Of a DNA stretch of 64,000 bases, positions 53,028-61,486 are shown piece by piece; position 1 is the first letter of the stretch, and each line of letters begins with the position of its first letter. The stretch covers positions 29,386 to 93,385 of the forward strand of contig NKJD01000008.1 in NCBI GenBank assembly GCA_002256385.1, read 5' to 3'. The DNA comes from Flavobacterium sp. BFFFF2 (lineage in GTDB: Bacteria; Bacteroidota; Bacteroidia; Flavobacteriales; Flavobacteriaceae). The notes below the pieces were generated by a model that had not been told where the DNA came from, did no database searches, and worked only from the letters and a program-made list of their open reading frames with translations. The translations under genes were made by a program, and so were the position numbers.

Positions 53028-53451
53028 TGTTTGTGTTTCGTTATTTTGTTGAATTTCAAAGGTAAACATCCTTCGTTTTATGGGCTTTCTACAAGTTGTG
53101 CCATTATTGGCATGTGGTCAAATTCCATTTTTTTATTTGATGAATGACAATCAAGTGGTTTGATTTTCCTTCTGAAATGGTTGAAGACTGGCAAATCGGG
53201 ATCAACATAAAAAATTGTAATCCAAGTTGTCAATTGCCTACAAGAAAATTAATTTTCAGTTTTTTAGATAAAACGAATAAAAAAAAGCAATTAACTTCCA
53301 AATATTAACGTTCGTGAACTTCTGGGCATTGAATAATTCAGATGAAGACAAATATATTGGATTTAATCACATAAATTTGTTTTGTGCTTGTTTCAAATTG
53401 TTTGGAAATGGCATATTAACACAGGTGATTTTTTTTAAAATCAATGGAATT
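53028..53451. other. Gene-free stretch
   Basis: AT-rich, no recognised feature. A long open frame running from 53314 into the next gene is probably chance, as the lipoprotein signal starts at 53452. Confidence 0.4.
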
Positions 53452-54366
53452 ATGAAGAAAATAAAATTATTGTTGTTTTTACTTTTTTTTATCTCCGCTT
53501 GCACCAAAGAGGAAATTGTCTATGTGCCAGCCACTACTGCTGATGGCACTTATTTTAATCTGAAGGTCAATGGAACAAATATTCTACTAAAAAACAGCTA
53601 CGACAAAGCTACGCTGACTCCGAATAAAGGCAATATTGTATTATTCGTCGATTATGGAAATGGGTCTAATTCCCCCGGTTATAATAAGCTATATGTCGTT
53701 TTTGATACATCGGGAAAGTTTATAGAAGCTTACCAAGAGTCGATGGATATAAGTGATAGCAATTATTATATAAAATATAAAAATTATAGAAATTTTCCAG
53801 CTAATTATTTTAATATTAATATTGTTTCATTTAACGAAAGTGAAAAAAGATTAAAATTTTCAATAGCGGGTAAGTTGTATGCGGATGATGCGAATTTGGA
53901 ATCGGAATTCATCAATTTGGAAGGCGATTTTAATATGAAATATGAAGGCGGAATGGCAACAATTCCTCCCACATTTCAATTTGGCGGATTCGATCAACAT
54001 TGTACGGCCAAATTAAGTGGCACAGCATGGACTGCCCTGCGAGAATTAAGTCAAGGTGAATTCACGGCAGAAGATCCTTATAAAATAGAGATTAAATTTC
54101 CATTGGCAGCAGGTATAGGCATTTATAACTTGAGCCCAAGCGGTTCAAGTAATTATTTGCGTTTTGCTAAATTTAATACCACCACAAAGGTGTTTGATTA
54201 TTACGATGTTACAGGGGTAGTTAATCAGACTTATAGGGAATTTCACGGGGGAGGAATTTATACATTTTTCGGCACTTTCTCTTTTACAGCTTCAAACCCA
54301 AACAATCCATCAGATGTCATTCAGGTTACCGATGGCGATTTCGCGTCATATCTACACTATAATTGA
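53452..54366 (+). CDS. DUF6252-like lipoprotein, paralogue A
   Basis: About 304 residues. A lipoprotein signal MKKIKLLLFLLFFISAC with the lipobox (SAC) is followed by TKEEIVYVPATTADGT and beta-rich regions (FNLKVNGTNILLKN). The C-terminus YTFFGTFSFTASNPNNPSDVIQVTDGDF matches the next gene's YGNYSFTAVNPNDSNDVVQVTDGSF, so the two are tandem paralogues of the DUF6252-type lipoprotein group. Envelope protein of unknown role. Confidence 0.65.
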   Translation: MKKIKLLLFLLFFISACTKEEIVYVPATTADGTYFNLKVNGTNILLKNSYDKATLTPNKGNIVLFVDYGNGSNSPGYNKLYVVFDTSGKFIEAYQESMDISDSNYYIKYKNYRNFPANYFNINIVSFNESEKRLKFSIAGKLYADDANLESEFINLEGDFNMKYEGGMATIPPTFQFGGFDQHCTAKLSGTAWTALRELSQGEFTAEDPYKIEIKFPLAAGIGIYNLSPSGSSNYLRFAKFNTTTKVFDYYDVTGVVNQTYREFHGGGIYTFFGTFSFTASNPNNPSDVIQVTDGDFASYLHYN

Positions 54367-54397
54367 AGCACTCTTTTTTTAATTTTATTAATCAAAA

Positions 54398-55291
54398 ATG
54401 ATGTTTAGAAAGTTATTTTATGTGCTGGTTTCTGCTGTAGTGATTGGATGTACTACTAAAACGGTGACGGAGGTTACGCCTGCAACCATTGTTCCTGTAA
54501 CCCGCAGTTTCAATATGGCAGTGAACGGCATTGATTTGCCACAGGGAGTTGACATTATTAAAGTAGAAAACCAATTCATATTAACCTCTAGAAATATCAC
54601 CAAGTTATCATTTGATAAAGCGGGGCACTTGGGTACCTTGAATGTTGATTTAAAAACAGGTTCCTCTCATTTAACGAGCCTATTTTACTCCTTAACTAAT
54701 TACAGTTCACATTATATCAACCTGAATATTATCTCTGTAGACGAGGTTAACCAACAAATAAAGGGTACTTTGTCTGGAAATATTTACCACGATCCCTTGA
54801 ATAGAAATTCTGAAAGTAAATTTGTGTCCATCAATTTTGATTGCCCTTATATGGAAGTAATTCCTGTGGTGCAAAATTTATATAACCAAGCAAAAATAAA
54901 TGGCATTGCTTGGGACAGCACTAATAAATATATAACAAGCGGTGCTTTTGGCGATAATAATAATTTGACCGAACATTATGTAAGCGACAATGAATACGAA
55001 ATAATGGTAAATTACAATTTAGGAAGTACTGCAGTTGGGACCTATAATTTTACCAATACGACGGCAACAAACACCGTCAAATTTGCAAAATATGATGTTT
55101 CATCGGGCACAAATGTGAATTATATCTGCTCAGGTACTTTAAAAGTCGTGAAAAGAACAAACCAATTCAACTCGAGCGCACATGCGGTTATTTTATACGG
55201 TAATTATAGTTTTACAGCAGTCAATCCGAACGACAGTAACGATGTTGTTCAAGTAACTGATGGTTCCTTTAAACTTTTGCGCAGGTATTAA
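54398..55291 (+). CDS. DUF6252-like lipoprotein, paralogue B
   Basis: 297 residues. The signal MMFRKLFYVLVSAVVIGC has a lipobox (IGC). It resembles its upstream neighbour in order of features: TPATIVPVTRSFNMAVNG, then a beta-rich body, then FTAVNPNDSNDVVQVTDGSF near the end. The gene follows 31 bp after paralogue A, probably in one transcript. Confidence 0.65.
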   Translation: MMFRKLFYVLVSAVVIGCTTKTVTEVTPATIVPVTRSFNMAVNGIDLPQGVDIIKVENQFILTSRNITKLSFDKAGHLGTLNVDLKTGSSHLTSLFYSLTNYSSHYINLNIISVDEVNQQIKGTLSGNIYHDPLNRNSESKFVSINFDCPYMEVIPVVQNLYNQAKINGIAWDSTNKYITSGAFGDNNNLTEHYVSDNEYEIMVNYNLGSTAVGTYNFTNTTATNTVKFAKYDVSSGTNVNYICSGTLKVVKRTNQFNSSAHAVILYGNYSFTAVNPNDSNDVVQVTDGSFKLLRRY

Positions 55292-55429
55292 TCGGCAATG
55301 GGGAAGTCGTAATAGAATTTCTCAAAGTATGGTTTAATTTAAAGTTGGGAATGGAAACCTCAAAGTTGTTTCAAGAGAATACTACCATACTAAACCAACA
55401 TTTCTTTTGAATGCCTTGTTATGATTATA

Positions 55430-55620
55430 CTGCTCCTGCGTCGCATTGACGAAATAGCGTCTGGAAGCAATGTGAAATGATACGCGAAGCCTTGCAAGTG
55501 CTGGCCCGCGATTATCAAAGTCCTTTATACTTTCCGCTATTGATTGTAAAAATTTTCTTTTCTCTTTCCTATGAACTTGGGACAGTAAAGGGAAAGTTTC
55601 AAGTTTCAAGTTTCAAGTTT
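55430..55620. repeat. Intergenic repeat shared with 63570–63665, plus heptamer tract
   Basis: GGCCCGC, then GCTATTGATTGTAAAAATTTTC and TCTTTTCTCTTTC at ~55503–55572 match the 63570–63665 region at roughly 70% by eye. A heptamer tract AAGTTTC runs at ~55594–55619. The gap 55292–55835 otherwise shows no gene; a minus-strand 52-codon frame at 55712–55870 overlaps the next gene and looks weak. Confidence 0.5.
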
Positions 55621-55835
55621 TTCACGAATAGCACTTACTAATTCTAGACACTTAGTTCCCGCAGGATAGTTCTCACGCTCCAGTTTCTTAGTGTTTAAGA
55701 GCAAATTAAAACTAAAAAGACAAGCAATACCACTTGTCATTTTCTTTAAAATAGTATTTTGTTGTTGGTTTTAAAGTGGTTGCATTGGTGAAAGGATGCA
55801 AGCGCTCACTTTGAGACATTACCCAATGGTTAGGA

Positions 55836-56390
55836 TCATTTAATAGCTTTAATTTCAATTGCTTTTTCATAAAACAACCCTGGCGGAGACAAGAAATAAA
55901 AGCCAACTTTTGGTAAATCATGTAAAGATTGATAATTAGTCAATTCGCCAATTTTGTGAAGATTATTATTTTTGAAATGGAAAACTCCTTTTTTATTTGT
56001 GGAAACATTAATTGAGGGTATCGTATCATAGTTAAAAAAGATATTCTCTTTGCCATTAATATATTTCCTTTCAATTAAAACCCAATTACCTTTTTCTGAA
56101 TAATCAAAACTTACTAATTGAAATAAGAATATACTATCTCTGCTAATTGCACATCTATATTTTGGGTTAAACTTAAAATATTTATCTCCCCTTTGTAGCG
56201 CTAAAAAGCATTGTTCATTAACTGGTGCTCCATAATCCATGCAAACATTATAAAGTTTGTATTTAGAGGTGTTTTGGAGCAACGTACTTTTGTTTTCAAA
56301 TACTTCGCCTACTTGAACTTCTATATAATCATAGTCAGAACAACTCTGTAAAAACAAAAATGTAATAAGAATTATAAATTCAGTTTTCAT
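55836..56390 (-). CDS. Lipoprotein, unknown function
   Basis: 184 residues from MKTEFIILITFLFLQSC, a lipoprotein signal with lipobox LQSC; the open frame runs to 56492, but has no signal-like start there. The mature part is beta-rich with tyrosine and lysine (YKLYNVCMDYGAPVNEQCFL and KYINGKENIFFNYD). Not recognised. Envelope location inferred. Confidence 0.6.
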   Translation of the reverse strand: MKTEFIILITFLFLQSCSDYDYIEVQVGEVFENKSTLLQNTSKYKLYNVCMDYGAPVNEQCFLALQRGDKYFKFNPKYRCAISRDSIFLFQLVSFDYSEKGNWVLIERKYINGKENIFFNYDTIPSINVSTNKKGVFHFKNNNLHKIGELTNYQSLHDLPKVGFYFLSPPGLFYEKAIEIKAIK

Positions 56391-56541
56391 CTTATTTCCT
56401 TTTCGTTTGTGGATCATCTCCTTCTCTTGGTTTTCCAATAAAGCAAGCGACAGCGCCGATTTACTTCGTCCATTCACCGCGCTCGGGTGCAATCCGTGCT
56501 AAAACAAATAGAGCCGATTAGCGCTACCTCATTTTGCAACC

Positions 56542-57372
56542 CTACGGATTGATTTGAAAGTTCTGTTGTTCATTAGCTCCAGCCTCACGAACGTTCAGCA
56601 CTTGATGCGCCTTGTTGGTCACAAATGCCACAAAGGAAATATGGCTTGCATCGGCTATATTAGTGGGTACCGCTTCATTAAAATTAAATGTTTGGGTACT
56701 GTTAAAGGTGGTACCCGCAATTGGATTGCCAACAATATCCGTCAATGTGGCTCGCAATACGTGGTTGTGTTCAAAATTAACGATGGGGTTTTGACCGCCG
56801 TATAAGTCACTGTTGTAGTTGCGTTGGTTGTACAATAAATGATTTTCAAGGACATATACGACCAAATATAAATCTGAATAGGCCTCCAAACAGCGCAGCT
56901 TTACTTGAACCTGCATTTGGTTATTTACAATTTGGGTATCTAATGCCAAACCAATAGTGGTGTTAAAGGAAGTTAAATCAAGGACTTGCTGAATATTTGA
57001 GGTTTCTGGAAAAGTCCAAACGGTCAATCGGTTTAATCGGGATACCGGAAGTGCCAAAGGCGAGTTGGGTAAAATCAGATTTTTAAGCGGCGCTATGCCG
57101 TCATAGTTATAGGGGTCATTCCCGTTGTGAATGGCAACTGAAACCAATTTATCAGACTGTGCTTTAGCCCCTTCAATAGCCCATGCAACCCGGGTGCAAT
57201 TTCCACACCAAGTACCTGTGTAATCTTCGATGAGGGCATTCTTTTTTAAATAACCAGTCACAGGAGGCGCATCGGTTGTGCTGCTGGGTTTGTTTTGTAT
57301 AATAATGGTATCTTGGCAGGCACTGAGCCATACCAAAACGAATGAAGCGAAAAGAATAGTAGACTTTTTCAA
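56542..57372 (-). CDS. Omp28-related lipoprotein with thioredoxin-like active site
   Basis: About 276 residues from the TTG at 57372 (LKKSTILFASFVLVWLSAC, lipobox LSAC); the frame opens at 57435, but a signal peptide ahead of that would be broken. The core has LIEDYTGTWCGNCTRVAW with the CxxC thiol pair (CGNC) as in Omp28-type proteins, then VSVAIHNGNDPYNYDG. It lies divergent from the TlpA operon, which shares a redox theme. Likely role: periplasmic thiol chemistry. It may belong with the T9SS-linked Omp28 proteins. Confidence 0.75.
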   Translation of the reverse strand: MKKSTILFASFVLVWLSACQDTIIIQNKPSSTTDAPPVTGYLKKNALIEDYTGTWCGNCTRVAWAIEGAKAQSDKLVSVAIHNGNDPYNYDGIAPLKNLILPNSPLALPVSRLNRLTVWTFPETSNIQQVLDLTSFNTTIGLALDTQIVNNQMQVQVKLRCLEAYSDLYLVVYVLENHLLYNQRNYNSDLYGGQNPIVNFEHNHVLRATLTDIVGNPIAGTTFNSTQTFNFNEAVPTNIADASHISFVAFVTNKAHQVLNVREAGANEQQNFQINP

Positions 57373-57468
57373 AACAACAGATTGATTTGCTGCAAAATAA
57401 ATAAAAGTTGCGCATATTTGGTTTTTTATCCTCAAATATTTATTAATTTGTGTCTTAAATATGTCATG

Positions 57469-57945
57469 ATGCGGTCACTCCTTTACTTTTTGTTGCTCTA
57501 TGTTACTGTAGCAACTTCGCAAACCACGCTCCCTTCTTTGCCACTGGCTACCTTAGAAGGTACCACGACGACTTTACCTCAAGTTTGTCGTGCGCCTGAT
57601 ACGTTGTATGTCGTTGCATTTTGGGCCACATGGTGTGCGCCTTGCATCAATGAGCTCGACGAATGGAACGAAGTGCTAGCACAATGGAAAAAGGATTTGT
57701 CGGTTGAAATTATTGCCGTATCAACCGATGATGCCCGTACTCAAAAAAGAGTTAAACCGCTTGTGAGCGGTAAAGAGTGGAGTTATACCGTATTGCTCGA
57801 CACCAACCAAGACGTGAAGCGCAGTCTTTCCATATCGACTATACCCTATGTGGTGGTAGTCAAAAATGGCAAAATTGTACATGTCCAAAATGGGTATGTG
57901 CCCGGGAACGAAGATGCTTTTTACAAAACGCTCAAAAAATTGTAA
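57469..57945 (+). CDS. TlpA-like thiol-disulfide oxidoreductase
   Basis: 158 residues from MRSLLYFLLLYVTVATS, a signal peptide; the ATG at 57466 is equivalent, and the longer frame from 57382 has no signal-like start. Active site FWATWCAPCINELDEWN (WCAPC) and cis-proline ISTIPYVVVVKNGKIV are classic for TlpA/ResA-type thioredoxins that act in the periplasm, for example on cytochrome-c haem-binding cysteines. The stop overlaps the start of the DUF6029 gene (TAATG). The downstream dihaem cytochrome fits a maturation role. Confidence 0.85.
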   Translation: MRSLLYFLLLYVTVATSQTTLPSLPLATLEGTTTTLPQVCRAPDTLYVVAFWATWCAPCINELDEWNEVLAQWKKDLSVEIIAVSTDDARTQKRVKPLVSGKEWSYTVLLDTNQDVKRSLSISTIPYVVVVKNGKIVHVQNGYVPGNEDAFYKTLKKL

Positions 57946-59633
57946 TGCAAAGAAGCCTATCATTTTTACAGCGTTGTTTTGTCTTTTTTATATTGATTTC
58001 TGGTCAAATTTATGCGCAAAAGGAAGCGTTTAGCGCTGGTTTTGAATCATCAGGCCAATGGTATTTGAACGATACAGGTCTTAAAGACGAATACAATAAC
58101 ACGACAACACAGCCTCAACAACCCCTCAGATCAAATTCCTATTTATTTCTGCAATACAAACGCAATAAGTGGCATTTTGGCATTCAAGGCGAATCATATC
58201 TGCAAAATGCCCTACTCAATATGAATCCAGCATATAACGAGAGCAAAGTGGCCACCTATTTTGGGCGCTATATGGGTACACAATTTGACATTACTGCGGG
58301 TTATTTTTATGAGCAATTTGGAAGTGGATTGTTGTTTCGATCTTGGGAAGACCGCGCCTTAGGGATCAATAATGCCGTTCGTGGCATTCGCATTCTGTGG
58401 AATCCCTATAAAAATTGGAATACCAAATGGATGTATGGCAAACAAAGAAGTGGCTTTGAGGTGTCTGAAGGCACTTTGTTTGGTGCTGATGTTTCCTATA
58501 ACCTTAGTACGGCTTTGGGCTGGAAAACCACTGACCTGAGCCTTGGTTCGAACTATGTGGGGCGGTATGAACAAACATCGCTTTCCAATCCGGCTTTTAC
58601 CCCCCTCACTTCGGGCGTTGGGTTGCGCCTATCAATGAGTCATCAAGCCTTTTATGGCACCGCGGAATACAACTATAAAACACCCGATGCGGTTGTCCAA
58701 TCTGTGGGACAAATTGACACGCCTCTGGTGAAGCCTGGCAGTGCGCTTTTGGCCAACATTGGTTACACCAGAAAGGGTTTGGGTATTGATGCTACTTTCC
58801 GCCGGCTCGAAAATATGGGGTTTTACTCTGAACGCGCCGCCAAAGGCAATGTGTACAACGACAAAATGGTTAATTATTTGCCCAGTTTAACCAAACAACA
58901 CCATTTTAACTTAGCCAATATTTATGTGTACCAAGCGCAGCCCAATGTGTTGCTTGCAGGAACAAATTATGTGAAAGCAGGTGAAATCGGCGGCCAAATT
59001 GATTTGTTTTACGAAGCTAAAAAAGGAAGTTTTTTCGGAGGCAAACAAGGGATGAAGTTGGCTTGTAATTTTTCCAGTTGGAATGCACTAAGCGGCACTT
59101 ACTACATCATGAACCCACAAGATTATTCCACTAATTTTATAGGGTTTGGCCAGCGAATGTTTTCCGATTACAACATTGAAATCACCAAGAAGTGGTCTTC
59201 TAAGTGGACGACCAATATCGCTTCGGTCAATCAATATTACAACAAGAAATACATAGAAGATGCATCGGGCGAAATTCGCACGCATATTGTTGCCGTTGAA
59301 GCATTTTACAAATTGTCTAATGGCCGTTCATGGCGTTGGGTAGGTGAGCATATGTGGGCCGATTATGACCGAAAAAATTGGGCTTCCGCTACCGTTGAAT
59401 TCAATATTAACCCACAACTTACCGTTTATGTGTACGACATGTACAACTATGGTAATGACCTGGACTATTACCGAAATCACTATTATAATTTGGGAGGATC
59501 ATATCGCAAAAAGTCACTTCGTTTTGCACTGAACTATGGCCGCCAACGCGGAGGCCTCGTTTGTGTGGGGGGGGTATGTCGTTTTGTGCCTGAAAGTTCG
59601 GGGATATCTGCCACTTTAACTTTTTCACTATGA
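57945..59633 (+). CDS. DUF6029 family outer-membrane beta-barrel protein
   Basis: 562 residues from MQRSLSFLQRCFVFFILISGQIYAQ. The mature chain reads as a large barrel with many aromatic strands (FGIQGESYLQNALLNMNPAYNE, NTKWMYGKQRSGFEVSEGTLF, MYNYGNDLDYYRNHYYNLGGS) and ends GISATLTFSL. Assignment to DUF6029 rests on the pattern and the neighbours (TlpA and cytochrome). The start overlaps the TlpA stop, and the stop overlaps the cytochrome start by 4 bp, so all three are one operon. Function unknown. Confidence 0.75.
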   Translation: MQRSLSFLQRCFVFFILISGQIYAQKEAFSAGFESSGQWYLNDTGLKDEYNNTTTQPQQPLRSNSYLFLQYKRNKWHFGIQGESYLQNALLNMNPAYNESKVATYFGRYMGTQFDITAGYFYEQFGSGLLFRSWEDRALGINNAVRGIRILWNPYKNWNTKWMYGKQRSGFEVSEGTLFGADVSYNLSTALGWKTTDLSLGSNYVGRYEQTSLSNPAFTPLTSGVGLRLSMSHQAFYGTAEYNYKTPDAVVQSVGQIDTPLVKPGSALLANIGYTRKGLGIDATFRRLENMGFYSERAAKGNVYNDKMVNYLPSLTKQHHFNLANIYVYQAQPNVLLAGTNYVKAGEIGGQIDLFYEAKKGSFFGGKQGMKLACNFSSWNALSGTYYIMNPQDYSTNFIGFGQRMFSDYNIEITKKWSSKWTTNIASVNQYYNKKYIEDASGEIRTHIVAVEAFYKLSNGRSWRWVGEHMWADYDRKNWASATVEFNINPQLTVYVYDMYNYGNDLDYYRNHYYNLGGSYRKKSLRFALNYGRQRGGLVCVGGVCRFVPESSGISATLTFSL

Positions 59634-60706
59634 CCACTTTTCTCCGACTGTGTTGGCCTTTGGTTTTGCTTTTTGGCGTTGTCTCCTGTCATACGGATGC
59701 CGTTTATGAGGAAGTTGTTCCAGATCCGGTACAGTGTGATTTGACCCAAGTGCCTTATGCCAAATTGTCGGACTATCATTTTTTTAATGGCGAAATAAAG
59801 GCTTTGGAGCCCAGTGTAAGGGTTATTCCATATCGTCCCAACAGCGAGTTGTTTTCTGATTATGCCTTGAAAAAACGCTTTGTTTGGTTGCCCAAGGATT
59901 CTAAAGGGCAATATGTAAACGATTTTTCTCCTATTGACTTGCCTGTCGGTGCTGCGCTGATCAAGCATTTTTATTATGAAAATGTTGGACCCAATTTACA
60001 GACACTACACATTGAAACGCGTGTTATGATTCGGAAGGTTGATGGATGGATCTTTACCGAATATGTGTGGAATGACGACCAGACCGAAGCATTTTTAACC
60101 ACACAAAAAACCAGCCGAAACGTGCAATTTTACAGGCAGGGCATCTCCTATAATTTCACATACTCAACCCCTAATCCTACCACTGAGTGTTTTCGATGCC
60201 ACGGGAATTATGTAGATCGGTCCAATCATCCGTTGGGGATTAAACCTCAAAATTTAAATGGCACTTATACTTATCAGAGTGGCGCATTTAATCAACTTGA
60301 CTATTGGAAAAATAATGGACTACTGAATGACAATCTCCCATCTGCTGTGGCTTCCACCGTTAATTATCTGGACGCCAACCAACCTTTTAACCTGCGCATT
60401 CGATCCTATTTTGATTCACAGTGTGCCCATTGTCACAATGACGTAGGGGATGCCCGTCAAATGAATCTTCGCTTTGAATTCGCACGTACTGACGACCCTA
60501 CACAAATGGGCGTTGGCCAACAAGCCATCCACACGCTAATAGGCTATGGCACTCGTCTGATAAAGCCCAATAACCCTGGCCAATCCATTTTGTATTATAG
60601 AATCACAACCACTACAGATGCCGCTTATAGAATGCCTGTCGTTGGGCGTACGTTACGCCATGAGGAAGGCATCCAACTGGTGGCGGATTGGATCAATAGC
60701 CTATAA
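59630..60706 (+). CDS. SO2930-type dihaem c-type cytochrome
   Basis: 358 residues. A lipoprotein-like signal (LLFGVVSCHTD) puts it at the membrane. Haem motifs CFRCH (~190) and CAHCH (~265) are the two CxxCH sites, each in conserved context (TPNPTTECFRCHGNY and YFDSQCAHCHNDVGD). The family is the SO2930/HNE_0200-type group of dihaem proteins. It probably carries electrons in the periplasm with the TlpA-like protein of the same operon. A bidirectional terminator follows. Confidence 0.85.
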   Translation: MTTFLRLCWPLVLLFGVVSCHTDAVYEEVVPDPVQCDLTQVPYAKLSDYHFFNGEIKALEPSVRVIPYRPNSELFSDYALKKRFVWLPKDSKGQYVNDFSPIDLPVGAALIKHFYYENVGPNLQTLHIETRVMIRKVDGWIFTEYVWNDDQTEAFLTTQKTSRNVQFYRQGISYNFTYSTPNPTTECFRCHGNYVDRSNHPLGIKPQNLNGTYTYQSGAFNQLDYWKNNGLLNDNLPSAVASTVNYLDANQPFNLRIRSYFDSQCAHCHNDVGDARQMNLRFEFARTDDPTQMGVGQQAIHTLIGYGTRLIKPNNPGQSILYYRITTTTDAAYRMPVVGRTLRHEEGIQLVADWINSL

Positions 60707-60740
60707 AAAAACGCCCATGAAACTTCATAGGCGTTTTTAA
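60706..60740. terminator. Bidirectional terminator
   Basis: AAAACGCCCATGAA pairs with TTCATAGGCGTTTT with one mismatch, with A on the left and T on the right. It lies between convergent genes (cytochrome and T9SS protein). Confidence 0.85.
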
Positions 60741-60760
60741 TTTTTCCGGAAACAATTAGC

Positions 60761-61486
60761 TTATTCCTTGATGATTTTCAAACTGCTTTTATTTTGATAA
60801 TCGTCCACCAATTGCAAAACATACATGCCAGAAGCCCAATTTTGGGTGGTAATGTTGTGCTTGCCATACGCTAAAGTCGATTCAAAAACAACTTTGCCTT
60901 GGAGGTCAATAATTTGAATGTGCGTGCTGTTTTTAACCACCTCCAATTGAATGTCATCTTTAACCAACGTAGATGCCAGCAAAATACCAGTATCTTTTAA
61001 TTGATTAACTTGTTGCGTTGATAAGGTCGGGTCAAAACGATATGTGATGTCAACGTAGTTATTCACATTACCTACTTCGTAAGCCCTAAAAACATAATCT
61101 TTAGGATAGGGGGCTGTTCCTATAGCCGTGTTCAAAAAGTGACCATCGTTGCCGCTGTGGGCACCTGGGGCTAAGGTCAAGTAGGGCGAATTGATCGGAT
61201 AATTGGTCCCTTCTTCCACATAGGACAGGCACTCATTGGCAAAACAAAGCTCAAATGCCAGGCCGTCAGCATTGATTAATTGCATGCAATTAATTCTTAC
61301 ATTGGCTGGAGCAGTCCCATTGTTGTGCACGTAAAAGTCTAATTCTGCATCTGGATAAGCGATGGTTGTAATTACTGCCACTTGTCCTGGCGTAATGGGT
61401 GTTCCATTGTGTCTAGTTAATGAGAGCTGTGCTTGGGCACAAAACCCTACGCACAATATAGCGATGCTGGATAAAATGGTTTTCAT
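60761..61486 (-). CDS. T9SS-associated secreted protein
   Basis: 241 residues. A signal peptide (MKTILSSIAILCVGFCAQAQ) precedes a beta-sandwich-like chain (ELDFYVHNNGTAPANVRINC and DYVFRAYEVGNVNNYVDITY). The last ~60 residues (VVKNSTHIQIIDLQGKVVFE and NWASGMYVLQLVDDYQNK, ending IIKE) form a type A T9SS sorting domain. It is exported across the outer membrane. The start overlaps the last base of the upstream stop; the two genes form an operon. Confidence 0.82.
   Translation of the reverse strand: MKTILSSIAILCVGFCAQAQLSLTRHNGTPITPGQVAVITTIAYPDAELDFYVHNNGTAPANVRINCMQLINADGLAFELCFANECLSYVEEGTNYPINSPYLTLAPGAHSGNDGHFLNTAIGTAPYPKDYVFRAYEVGNVNNYVDITYRFDPTLSTQQVNQLKDTGILLASTLVKDDIQLEVVKNSTHIQIIDLQGKVVFESTLAYGKHNITTQNWASGMYVLQLVDDYQNKSSLKIIKE

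Noticed and set aside
53314..53451. N-terminal extension of the lipoprotein gene
   Set aside because: No promoter or signal; the lipoprotein signal peptide begins at 53452.
55382..55609. 75-codon minus-strand frame
   Set aside because: Overlaps the shared repeat and heptamer tract; no domain or signal.
55712..55870. Short minus-strand frame (MKKQLKLKLLNDPNHW…)
   Set aside because: Overlaps the end of the lipoprotein gene, has no context and is too short to support.
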